A DNA stretch of 64,000 bases. It comes from Fuscovulum sp. (GTDB lineage Bacteria; Pseudomonadota; Alphaproteobacteria; Rhodobacterales; Rhodobacteraceae). Positions 51,293 to 58,158 of this stretch are shown piece by piece. The stretch is from assembly GCA_035192965.1 (NCBI GenBank), contig CP136571.1, positions 1,756,501 through 1,820,500 on the forward strand, in the 5' to 3' direction. The stretch's first letter is position 1, and each line of letters begins with the position of its first letter. Both the position numbers and the translations under genes were made by a program. The notes beneath the pieces are model-generated. The model saw only the letters and a program-made list of their open reading frames with translations. It did not search any database and was not told the origin of the DNA.

Positions 51293-51390
51293 TCCGCACC
51301 CCCAGAAAACACAAAAGCCGCCACTAGGGCGGCTTGCGTTGCAGTTAGCCCGAACCGGGCTTGTAAGCGGCGTATCTGTAGGGCCGTCAT
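51289..51390 (-). CDS. 33-residue coupled micro-gene
   Basis: ATG 51390 lies in an ATGA overlap with the stop of the preceding gene, and the TGA at 51291-51289 overlaps the primase ATG in the same way. The product, MTALQIRRLQARFGLTATQA then ALVAAFVFSGGAE, is a basic-then-hydrophobic helix pair. The double coupling argues that it is real although it is very short. Its role is unknown; it may at least hand ribosomes on to the primase start. Confidence 0.65.
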   Translation of the reverse strand: MTALQIRRLQARFGLTATQAALVAAFVFSGGAE

Positions 51391-51791
51391 TCCGATGCCC
51401 TCCGAATGCCCGCGCGAAGGTGGTAACTACCGAACCGCGTGTATTCGTCGCCCTCTCCGACTTCATGCCAGACGGTCTCGATTGCACCCTCTCCAAAGAT
51501 TTCGCGAAGTTGCTGGACGGCAGGGCCAAGCCGGACAGGGGAAGCGCAGAAAATCGGTTCCCGCATAAGTGCCTCTAGCACTTGCCGCGCCCGTTTCTGG
51601 ACAACATGGCGGGCGGTTCCGGCAGCATCTTCGACAAGATAGATTGCCGGGTCACGCATCTTCGGAAGGTCCGCCCGCTTAGTAATTCTCTGGGCAAACG
51701 TGGGGCGCGATGTTATAAAATCACCGTGCCGCGAATAGCCCGGTTCCCGTTCCAGCGGGGCCGGGTTTTGCATTTGTGCCGCGTCGGTCAT
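51387..51791 (-). CDS. Hypothetical element protein between AlpA and primase
   Basis: 134 residues, starting in a TAATG overlap with the AlpA-like gene. It contains FITSRPTFAQRITKRADLPK and RDPAIYLVEDAAGTARHVVQ, then REIFGEGAIETVWHEVGEGD. No known domain. Position between the excisionase-like factor and replication genes suggests an early function. Confidence 0.6.
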   Translation of the reverse strand: MTDAAQMQNPAPLEREPGYSRHGDFITSRPTFAQRITKRADLPKMRDPAIYLVEDAAGTARHVVQKRARQVLEALMREPIFCASPVRLGPAVQQLREIFGEGAIETVWHEVGEGDEYTRFGSYHLRAGIRRASE

Positions 51792-51979
51792 TAGTTCACC
51801 CCCGCCGCTTCCACGCGGGCGCTAAGCCAAGCGTCAATATCGGCCTCTACCCAGCCAACAGCACGAACCCCCAGCTTGATGGGGCGCGGGAAGGTTCCCG
51901 CTTTGATGCCATCATAAACTGTAGTGCGGCCCAGCCCAGTTCTTTCCAATACTTTAGGAAGGCGCAGAATTGTCGCCAT
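51791..51979 (-). CDS. AlpA-family excisionase/transcriptional factor
   Basis: 62 residues: MATILRLPKVLERTGLGRTT, VYDGIKAGTFPRPIKLGVRA, VGWVEADIDAWLSARVEAAG. This is a textbook AlpA layout (HTH, wing with R-A-V-G-W, acidic helix). In integrative elements AlpA activates or directs excision. It is next to the integrase on the same strand, with a 311-base gap between. TAATG overlap with the next gene. Confidence 0.9.
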   Translation of the reverse strand: MATILRLPKVLERTGLGRTTVYDGIKAGTFPRPIKLGVRAVGWVEADIDAWLSARVEAAGVN

Positions 51980-52290
51980 GGTCGTTCCTTTCGGGTTGTG
52001 GAAATGAAAAAAGCCGCCACGCGGTTAAGCGGGCGGCTTGGCATTGCCTCTCAGGCAAAAGAAAAAGGGGAACCTGCCGTTAGACAGACTCCCCTATAAA
52101 ATGGGAAAGGCGCAGATTACTCCGCGCCTTCTCCAACTTCCCACACTCTGGACAGAGTAAGGGCGTGTTCAGCATCGGTCATTTTTAGCGCCGCGTCAAC
52201 ATGGAATGCCATAGCGTCCGCTAGAAAATGTGGATTGCGGCGGTTGCGTTCAACATGTGGGGGTTTTGTCGGGTTTCGTCGGGCGTCGGC
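51980..52290. other. Gap between integrase and AlpA-like gene
   Basis: 311 bases. It includes the probable AlpA promoter, a short minus-strand frame (52212-52117; MAFHVDAALKMTDAEHALTL, 31 residues) that could be a real micro-gene, and one copy of the GTTTTGTCGGG-type repeat just beyond the integrase stop (52264-52288). No known RNA gene is recognised. Confidence 0.4.
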
Positions 52291-53643
52291 TTAGGCTTCA
52301 CGGGCGAACGGCACTACCACTCCGCCCGCATCTTCGCCCCGAATGAACCGCCCCCAATGCTCCAGCATCGCCCGCCGCCGCTCCAGCATGTCGGACCGTT
52401 GATAAGCCCTTTCGACTTCGGAACCGATAAAATGGGCTAGGGCAAGTTCGCTCATATCGCGGGGATAACCCGTCTCCGCCGCCCATTGCCGGAACGTTGA
52501 ACGCAAGCCATGCGGAACGGCAGCGCGGCCATTGCGCGGGTCCAGATAACCAGCTTCGCCCGCGTCGGTTTTAGTATCCTGCATCCGGCGCATGACGGCG
52601 CTAATGGACATATCCGACAATTCCCCACCGCGCGGGGCAAAGAAAACATAGGGGCTATCTTTCATGCGGGGCAGGGCCTCCAGCAGGGCGACAGCTTCGG
52701 CGGTCAGGGGAACGCGATGTTCCCGCCCGTTTTTCATCCGTGAAGCCGGAACGGTCCAAAGGCCAGTGCGGGGAGTTTTGTCGGGTTTTGTCGGATTGTC
52801 GGCAGGGGTTATGGTCACTTCGGCCCATGTCATGCCCCGGACTTCACCCGAACGGGCGGCGGTCAGGGCGAGGAATTGCAGCGCCCGCGCGGCCATCCCT
52901 TCACGCTCCGACAGGTCGCCCCACCAGCGCGATACATCGCCCAGCGCAAGGGCGGGTTGATTGTCCTTGTCTGCCACCTTGCCCGGTTCCGGCAGCAAAT
53001 ACTTAAGGTCATTCCGCCACGCGGCGGGGTTGTCACCTTCGCGATACCCTTGTGCCTTGGACCATGCCAAGACAGCTTCAATCCTTTGCCGAACGCGGGT
53101 TGCCGTGACGGTCTTAGTTGTCCAGATGGGTTGCAGCACCCGCAACACGTCTTTCGTGCGAATGTCAGATACCGCCATCTTGCCCAGCACCGGGTTAGCG
53201 TAGGTCTCCAGCGTCGATTTCCATTGCAGCTTGTGCTTTTCGTTGCGGAATCCTTCCAGCTTCACGGCAAGGTATTGGGTCACAGCATCGCCAAAGGTCA
53301 GCTTTGCGGCCTCCTTTTGCCGCTCCGCCTCCGCCGCCTTTTCCTTTTCCTCCGATGGGTCCAAACCGCGAAGGGCAAGCCGCTTGTTCGACAGCGCAAG
53401 GGCGCGGGCGTCTGCCAGCGTTACGACAGGGGGCGAACCCAAGCCGATTTCAACACGCTTCCCGCGAACGGTAATGCGCTGCACCCATTGCCGCCCGCCC
53501 GTCTCAGCAACGCGAAGGAAAAGGCCGTTGCCGTCAAAGTGCTTCCCCGGTCCCGCCGTCTCGACTTGGCGCGCGGTCATAGCCTTCTTCGGCTTGCGCC
53601 CCCGTTCCGGCGCGGGCGTCCCGCTATCCCCCAATTGCGCCAT
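52291..53643 (-). CDS. Tyrosine-type integrase (P4/DUF4102 family)
   Basis: 450 residues from ATG 53643 (MAQLGDSGTPAPERGRKPKK); TTG 53655 is an alternative. The N-terminal DUF4102 arm-binding domain reads GKHFDGNGLFLRVAETGG and GKRVEIGLGSPPVVTLADAR. The catalytic domain has AARSGEVRGMTWAEV (Arg), HGLRSTFRQWAAE (His, Arg), LALAHFIGSEVERAYQRSD (His, Tyr). All catalytic residues are intact. It lies at the right end next to attR, as expected for the recombinase that targets tRNA-Ser. A DNPTKPDKTPRTG insert in the middle comes from the DNA repeat noted elsewhere. Confidence 0.93.
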   Translation of the reverse strand: MAQLGDSGTPAPERGRKPKKAMTARQVETAGPGKHFDGNGLFLRVAETGGRQWVQRITVRGKRVEIGLGSPPVVTLADARALALSNKRLALRGLDPSEEKEKAAEAERQKEAAKLTFGDAVTQYLAVKLEGFRNEKHKLQWKSTLETYANPVLGKMAVSDIRTKDVLRVLQPIWTTKTVTATRVRQRIEAVLAWSKAQGYREGDNPAAWRNDLKYLLPEPGKVADKDNQPALALGDVSRWWGDLSEREGMAARALQFLALTAARSGEVRGMTWAEVTITPADNPTKPDKTPRTGLWTVPASRMKNGREHRVPLTAEAVALLEALPRMKDSPYVFFAPRGGELSDMSISAVMRRMQDTKTDAGEAGYLDPRNGRAAVPHGLRSTFRQWAAETGYPRDMSELALAHFIGSEVERAYQRSDMLERRRAMLEHWGRFIRGEDAGGVVVPFAREA

Positions 53644-53699
53644 TCTATCCCCCAATATGCAGCGGCTTGGGTTGGATTGTGCCGGACATTGCCGGACTT
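53624..53699. promoter_or_regulatory. Candidate integrase arm-binding motifs at the right end
   Basis: CTATCCCCCAATTG (53624-53637), CTATCCCCCAA (53645-53655) and TTGCCGGACTT (53689-53699) repeat motifs seen at 44784, 44798 and 44840 near the left end. They overlap the integrase start, so binding could also repress the gene. Confidence 0.5.
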
Positions 53700-53773
53700 T
53701 GGAAGGGGAAAGCGCCTTTATTTTATAGGGTTGCGCGGGTCGCTCCGAACGTCACCGAAACTTGCGCGGGCGG

Positions 53774-53789
53774 CCTCACTGTCCGCCAT
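53774..53789 (+). repeat. attR: 16-bp direct repeat
   Basis: CCTCACTGTCCGCCAT, identical to 44725-44740. The next bases (ACCTCGCTGATACAAGAGG, then seven T) look like the native terminator of tRNA-Ser, which was moved 9 kb away by the insertion. Confidence 0.92.
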
Positions 53790-53895
53790 ACCTCGCTGAT
53801 ACAAGAGGTTTTTTTCGGGTGACTTTCAAAGCTACCCATCAATAAACCCAACAACTTCAGACCGCTTGAATTACTGATATTGGAAGACGCCCTAG

Positions 53896-54757
53896 GGTCA
53901 GGACCCATTGATTTGCTTGTGGCCGCGCGGCCTGCGTGATTCAAGCTCCCGAACTGACGGGGGTGATGATGAGCAACCTTTTCTGGCTGTCCGATGAGCA
54001 GATGGAGCGGTTGAAGCCGTTCCTTCCGAAGAGCCATGGCAAGCCGAGGGTCGACGACCGGCGCGTGCTGAGCGGCATTATCTTCATCAATCGCAACGGG
54101 TTGAGATGGTGCGACGCGCCTAGGGAGTATGGCCCGCCCAAGACCCTCTACAATCGCTGGAAGCGGTGGGGCGAGATGGGGGTCTTTGCCCGGATGATGG
54201 AGGGACTGGCCTCCGAAGGCGGCGAGGAGAAGGTCGTCATGATCGATGCGACCTACCTCAAGGCGCACCGCACGGCCTCAAGCCTGCGGGCGAAAAAGGG
54301 GGGCCCGACGATCAACGCGGGCGCCTGATCGGGCGCACGAAGGGCGGGTTGAACACCAAACTGCACGCCGTGACCGATGCCAAGGGCCGCCCGCTTCGGT
54401 TCTTCATGACGGCAGGCCAGGTCAGCGACTACACCGGCGCCGCGGCGCTGCTTGGCAGTTTACCGGCCGCGGAATGGCTGATCGCTGATCGGGGCTACGA
54501 CGCCGACTGGTTCCGGGATGCGTTAAAAGACAAGGGGATACGCCCCTGCATCCCCGGTCGGAAGTCGCGCGGAAAGGCCGTCCGCTACGACAGGCGCCGC
54601 TACAAGCGCCGCAACCGCATCGAGATCATGTTTGGCAGGCTGAAGGACTGGCGCCGCATCGCCACCCGCTACGACAGGTGCCCGAAGGTCTTCCTCTCCG
54701 CCGTCGCTTTGGCCGCAACCGTCTTGTTCTGGCTTTGACGATCAATGAGTCTGGAGC
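53896..54757 (+). mobile_element. IS5-family insertion sequence (IS427-like group)
   Basis: About 862 bp. Imperfect 17-bp terminal repeats: GGTCAGGACCCATTGAT (53896-53912) and, inverted, GCTCCAGACTCATTGAT (54757-54741), 13 of 17 identical. CTAG stands on both sides (53892-53895 and 54758-54761), a fitting target duplication for this family. It carries one transposase in two frames. The right end lies inside an alpha/beta hydrolase gene. Confidence 0.85.
53969..54738 (+). CDS. IS5-family transposase, two frames joined by a -1 frameshift
   Basis: Frame A runs 53969-54328 (MSNLFWLSDEQMERLKPFLP, then GLRWCDAPREYGPPKTLYNR and the first catalytic Asp in VVMIDATYLKAHRTAS). Frame B, -1 relative to A, is open 54166-54738 and carries RLIGRTKGGLNTKLHAVTDA, the second Asp in LIADRGYDADWFRD and the Glu in RNRIEIMFGRLKDWRRIATR. 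The switch is expected at the A5G6 run (54293-54303). This is the usual programmed frameshift of the IS427 group, so the element may be active. Confidence 0.88.
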
Positions 54758-55185
54758 CTAGGGTGCGGATCGGGGTTGCCGCCGCGGGGTTGCGTGCCCA
54801 AGAGCATCAGCCTGCGCACGAGACCGGGGTGCCGGAGGGTCAGGTCCTGCGCGATCATGCCGCCCAGTGAAAAGCCCAAGACATCAACCTGCGCCAGCCC
54901 CAGCGCGCGGATCACCTGTGCCGCGTCATCCGCCATATCCTCGATCAGCGCGCGCGGCGTGCCGGTGGATGAGGCGCAGCCGCGCGGGTCATAGAGGATC
55001 ACTTCGCGCCCTGCAGCCAGACCGTCGGTCATCAGCGGATCCCAATGATCCATCCCGCCCCGGAAATGCTGCAGCAAGAACAGTGGCGGTTTCCCTGAGG
55101 CGGCATTGCCCCAGCGGCGATAGGCAAAACGCGCGCCGTCCCGTTCGACGAACCGGGTTTGCGCCGTGGCATGGCTGACTTGCAT
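54742..55185 (-). pseudogene. Alpha/beta hydrolase, 3' part cut off by the IS
   Basis: The surviving 141 residues (MQVSHATAQTRFVERDGARF) have the core of an alpha/beta hydrolase: PPLFLLQHFRGGMDHWDPLM, REVILYDPRGCASSTG, and the nucleophile elbow VLGFSLGGMIAQDL with Ser. The frame then enters the IS end and stops at 54742. The missing half, with the catalytic Asp and His, is not found on the other side of the IS, where only 100 bases separate it from attR. It is therefore a truncated, most likely inactive gene. It is divergent from the TetR gene. Confidence 0.88.
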
Positions 55186-55213
55186 GATCTGCTCCTTGCG
55201 TTGAATGGGTTAT

Positions 55214-55265
55214 TGATGATATTCATCAGCAATAGAGTCAAGATAACGATGATGATTGACATCAT
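55214..55265. promoter_or_regulatory. Two palindromic operator-like sites between hydrolase and TetR genes
   Basis: TGATGATATTCATCA (55214-55228) is a perfect palindrome around one base and ATGATTGACATCAT (55252-55265) has 5-bp arms. Both share TGATG/CATCA halves. They sit in the 111-base divergent promoter region, where a TetR protein commonly binds to repress itself and its neighbour. Confidence 0.55.
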
Positions 55266-55296
55266 TTAAATCATAGGCTGTGAAAAGGGGGCTCAA

Positions 55297-55860
55297 TTGC
55301 GGATCACCAAGGAAAAGAAGCAGGAAAACCACGACAAGATCGTCACTGTCGCCTCGGAGATGTTCCGTGAGCGCGGGTTTGATGGCGTGGGCGTGGCAGA
55401 TCTGATGGAAAAGGCGGGGATGACCCATGGCGGGTTCTACAACCACTTCGCGTCAAAAGAGGCACTGATCGCCGAGGCCGCCGCCAAAGGGTTCATCGAG
55501 ACGTCAGAGCACTATGCCGGCTATTCCGTGCGCGATGTGATCGATGCCTACATCTCACGCGCACATAGGGATGCGCGGGGGCAGGGGTGTTCGGCCGCAG
55601 CGCTGAGCGGTGAGGCCGCGCGGTTGCCGAATGATACACGGGCCGTCTTTGGCGCGGGGATCGGGGGGCTGTTTGCCGCGTTGGAGCACGGTCTTGCCGG
55701 GCAGCCGAATGCAAGGGCGCAGGCCATCAGCCTTTTGGCACAGGCGGTGGGTGCGGTGGTGCTGTCACGGGCCTGCCCGGACGGGTCTGCGCTGGTGGAT
55801 GAGATTCTGGATACCTGCCGGGCCGATTGCCACGCCACGCTGGACCGTCAGGCAGAATAG
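55297..55860 (+). CDS. TetR/AcrR family regulator
   Basis: 187 residues from TTG 55297, behind AAAAGGGGG; no earlier start exists and the next ATG would remove the HTH. KKQENHDKIVTVASEMFRER, GFDGVGVADLMEKAGMTHGG, FYNHFASKEALIAEA is the TetR HTH. The C-terminal half resembles the LfrR/AcrR type with CSAAALSGEAARLPNDTRA. Its last 30 codons and terminator recur at 62867. It probably represses the truncated hydrolase and/or the convergent oxidoreductase. Confidence 0.88.
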   Translation: MRITKEKKQENHDKIVTVASEMFRERGFDGVGVADLMEKAGMTHGGFYNHFASKEALIAEAAAKGFIETSEHYAGYSVRDVIDAYISRAHRDARGQGCSAAALSGEAARLPNDTRAVFGAGIGGLFAALEHGLAGQPNARAQAISLLAQAVGAVVLSRACPDGSALVDEILDTCRADCHATLDRQAE

Positions 55861-55861
55861 C

Positions 55862-55893
55862 AAAAAGGGGCCGCAGCGATGCGGCCCCTTTTT
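55862..55893. terminator. Terminator after TetR gene
   Basis: AAAAAGGGGCCGCA and TGCGGCCCCTTTTT form a 14-bp perfect stem with a GCGA loop; bidirectional by symmetry. The equivalent stem in the right copy of the repeat is GGGGGCCGCA/TGCGGCCCCC at 62964-62987. Confidence 0.88.
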
Positions 55894-55911
55894 GTGGCTA
55901 CGGCACACCGA

Positions 55912-55965
55912 TCAGTCGGCGATCTTGATCACGACTTTGCCCTTGGCGCGGCCGGTTTCCACATA
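55912..55965 (-). pseudogene. 3' remnant of an MDR oxidoreductase gene
   Basis: Seventeen codons plus TGA, reading YVETGRAKGKVVIKIAD on the minus strand. The complete gene at the right edge ends YVETGRAKGKVVIKVAD. The fragment shows that this locus once had the oxidoreductase convergent with the TetR gene, as at 62.9-64 kb. Confidence 0.85.
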
Positions 55966-55966
55966 G

Positions 55967-56014
55967 TGACATGATCGTCATTATGACATTATCGTCATAT
56001 TGACATGTTCGTCA
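55967..56014. promoter_or_regulatory. Three tandem 14-bp operator-like repeats
   Basis: TGACATGATCGTCA (55967-55980), TGACATTATCGTCA (55984-55997) and TGACATGTTCGTCA (56001-56014). Each has TGAC/GTCA arms; the period is 17 bp. They start right after the left repeat copy and lie 43-90 bases upstream of the first adaptor gene. The TetR protein encoded at the end of the operon is the likely ligand. Confidence 0.7.
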
Positions 56015-56056
56015 TTTTTAAATACGCAAGGCTCGTTTGGTAGTTGAGGCCCCTCA

Positions 56057-57118
56057 ATGCGTCACGGCAGATTAATTCTAACGACTTTGGGCTGGGCTGC
56101 ATATGGCGTCGCCACGAATGCCGAGCCTTTGCCGGTTCGTACCGTAACCGCCACCCTAATCGCTGATGCGGGCGAGGCGATTGTAACAGGCTCTTTGCAA
56201 GCAATCGAAGAATTCCCTGTGGGTTTCCCGCAAGGCGGTCGGATCATTTCAGTTTCTGTGCGCCAGGGCGAGTCGGTGATTGGCGGGCAAGAGCTGGCCC
56301 GTGTTGATCCAACGCAAGCCGATGCGGGCTTGCGTGCGGCGCAGGCCAGCCTGCGCGGAGCGGATGCAGCGCTACGAGAGGCGCAGCAAGCCAGCGACAG
56401 AGCAACTGAGTTGCTGGCACGCGGAGCGGGCACGCGCGCCGACTTGGATACTGCAACGCGCAGCTTATTGGCAGCGCAAGCCTCGCGCGATCAGGCCGAA
56501 GCGCAACTGTCCAAAGCTCTGACGGCGCAGGGCAACACTGTACTGCGCGCGGCCCGGGCCGGGATTGTGACTGCTCGGGCGGTCGAGCCAGGGCAGGTGG
56601 TCAATCCGGGGCAAAAGGTGGTGTCCATGGCGGCCGATGGCGCGCTGGAGGGTGTCTTCAATGCGGCAGATGGCGCAAATCTGGAGGCGTTTCTGGGTGT
56701 GCGGATCAGCCTGACCGTCGTGGACCAGCCGGATATCACCTTGACCGCGACCATATCCGAGGTGGCGCCGCTGGTTGACCCAGATACTGGTGCAGTGATC
56801 GTTCGGACGCGCCTGGAAAGTGAGGTACCTGCTGGTGTTGTGTTTGGCTCGCTGGTTTCAGGTCATGTGGCCCTACCGCGCCAGCCTGCGATTTCCTTAC
56901 CGTGGAACGCCCTCACGGCCTTGGCAGGGCAACCGGCGGTTTGGGTGGTAGACCCAACGACGATGGCTGTGACGCAAAAGCCTGTGACGGTGGCGGATTA
57001 TGGGGCCGATACGGTGAGACTGTCAGGCGGCGTCGCTGCAGGGGATAGGGTAGTGACCGATGGATCGCAACTTCTGTATCCGGGCCGTGTCGTGATTTCG
57101 GTCGAGGAGGCAAATTGA
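56057..57118 (+). CDS. RND efflux periplasmic adaptor subunit, first copy
   Basis: 353 residues with a signal peptide (MRHGRLILTTLGWAAYGVAT). Membrane fusion protein layout: beta-barrel/lipoyl half FPVGFPQGGRIISVSVRQGE, coiled-coil hairpin (GLRAAQASLRGADAALREAQ, LAAQASRDQAEAQLSKALTA), lipoyl half VLRAARAGIVTARAVEPGQV, then the C-terminal barrel. It links an inner-membrane RND pump to an outer-membrane channel. TGATG overlap with the next gene. No outer-membrane factor is in the operon. Confidence 0.88.
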   Translation: MRHGRLILTTLGWAAYGVATNAEPLPVRTVTATLIADAGEAIVTGSLQAIEEFPVGFPQGGRIISVSVRQGESVIGGQELARVDPTQADAGLRAAQASLRGADAALREAQQASDRATELLARGAGTRADLDTATRSLLAAQASRDQAEAQLSKALTAQGNTVLRAARAGIVTARAVEPGQVVNPGQKVVSMAADGALEGVFNAADGANLEAFLGVRISLTVVDQPDITLTATISEVAPLVDPDTGAVIVRTRLESEVPAGVVFGSLVSGHVALPRQPAISLPWNALTALAGQPAVWVVDPTTMAVTQKPVTVADYGADTVRLSGGVAAGDRVVTDGSQLLYPGRVVISVEEAN

Positions 57119-58158
57119 TGCTGCGTTTTCTCACCCTGATCCTGACAGTGATCCCGACTTTGTCTTCGGCAGAAGATGCCGCCCCCCCCGAGGAAGTTGC
57201 CCGCCCTGTGGTGACCGAGATTGTCAGCCCCGGCCCGGTGCAAAAACGCAGCTTTACGGGCATAATCGAGGCCGAGGTGACGACGAACCTGGCCTTTCTG
57301 ACTTTGGGCCGAGTGGCGACCCTTCCAGTCTCGGCGGGGGATAAGGTCACGCAAGGTCAGGTTCTGGCGACATTGGATCAGGTGACGCTGAACGAGGATT
57401 TGGCAAGCGCCGAAGCCGCCCTTCAAGGCGCCATTGCACGGGCGCAGTTTGCGCAACAAAGCTATGACCGGGTCAAGCAGTTGGTGGTGCGAGGTGTGGC
57501 TACAGCTGCACAGTTGGAAAGCGCTCAGGCCGGGTTGGACACGGCCAAGGCGTCGGTTACGGCGTCGGAGGCAGACTTGTCGCGGGCGAATGACGCTGCG
57601 CGCTATTCTGAGTTGAAAGCCCCAATCGATGGCATTGTGACGGCGACTCTGGTCGAGACAGGGACTGTCGTGTCCGTTGGGACGCCCATTCTGACTTTGG
57701 CTGGGATCTTAGGGCGCGAGGCCGTGCTGGATGTGCCGGCAGAGTTTCTGGCATTGCTAAATCCGGGCGATGTTTTCACGATCACTGGGCGCGGATCAGA
57801 TCCGGTGCAGGGCGTGCTACGGCTGGTGGAACCCGTGGCCGACAAGGGCACCCGCAGCCGCCGCCTGCGCCTGACCCTGCAGGACCCACCTGAATCGTAT
57901 CGCATTGGCAGTCTAATTTCGGCTCAATTGGCGGCGAATGCTGCGGATGTGATAACCGTGCCCGCCAGTGCCATCGTTGACGGCAAGGTCTGGGTGGTAG
58001 GTGACCAGCGCAATGTTGCGCAGGTACCGGTGACTGTGGGGGCTGCATCTGGCTCGCGCATCGTCATAACAGGCGGAATCCAGAGCGGCCAGGAAATCGT
58101 GGTGCGGGGCGTACATTCCCTAACGGAAGGCCAAAGTGTTGGCGAAGGAATCAACTGA
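57118..58158 (+). CDS. RND efflux periplasmic adaptor subunit, second copy
   Basis: 346 residues, signal peptide MLRFLTLILTVIPTLSSA. It has the same domain order as the gene before it (SFTGIIEAEVTTNLAFLTLG, VSAGDKVTQGQVLATLDQVT, LESAQAGLDTAKASVTASEA, ELKAPIDGIVTATLVETGTV) but only modest identity to it, so the two are old paralogues. Two adaptors with one pump suggests a mixed adaptor hexamer, as in MdtABC-like or TriABC-like systems (TriA and TriB). TGATG overlap with the pump gene. Confidence 0.88.
   Translation: MLRFLTLILTVIPTLSSAEDAAPPEEVARPVVTEIVSPGPVQKRSFTGIIEAEVTTNLAFLTLGRVATLPVSAGDKVTQGQVLATLDQVTLNEDLASAEAALQGAIARAQFAQQSYDRVKQLVVRGVATAAQLESAQAGLDTAKASVTASEADLSRANDAARYSELKAPIDGIVTATLVETGTVVSVGTPILTLAGILGREAVLDVPAEFLALLNPGDVFTITGRGSDPVQGVLRLVEPVADKGTRSRRLRLTLQDPPESYRIGSLISAQLAANAADVITVPASAIVDGKVWVVGDQRNVAQVPVTVGAASGSRIVITGGIQSGQEIVVRGVHSLTEGQSVGEGIN

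Larger units (their letters stand above)
44741..53789. mobile_element. 9-kb integrative element at tRNA-Ser (satellite-like)
   Basis: The element spans the two 16-bp repeats. Rightmost and reading inward (minus strand) it has integrase, AlpA-like factor, a 134-residue protein, a 33-codon gene, primase, DUF3987 ATPase, a wH protein, a set of small genes and a DUF5681 gene. In the left third there is an HTH regulator with a small partner (+), one 103-residue gene and four tiny genes (-). Nearly all genes overlap by 1-11 bases. No structural, lysis, large-terminase or conjugation genes are present. The content fits a phage satellite or PICI-like element with its own replication functions. Confidence 0.85.
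55772..55965 (+). repeat. Left copy of ~195-bp imperfect direct repeat
   Basis: It holds the last 30 codons of the TetR gene, the terminator stem and the last 18 codons (minus strand) of an MDR oxidoreductase gene. The right copy is 62867-63063. The coding parts are nearly identical; the terminator loop and the spacer differ more. The repeats bracket the efflux operon. Confidence 0.88.

Noticed and set aside
44741..53789. Calling the element a complete prophage
   Set aside because: No capsid, portal, large terminase, tail or lysis gene can be recognised, and 9 kb is too small for a tailed phage.
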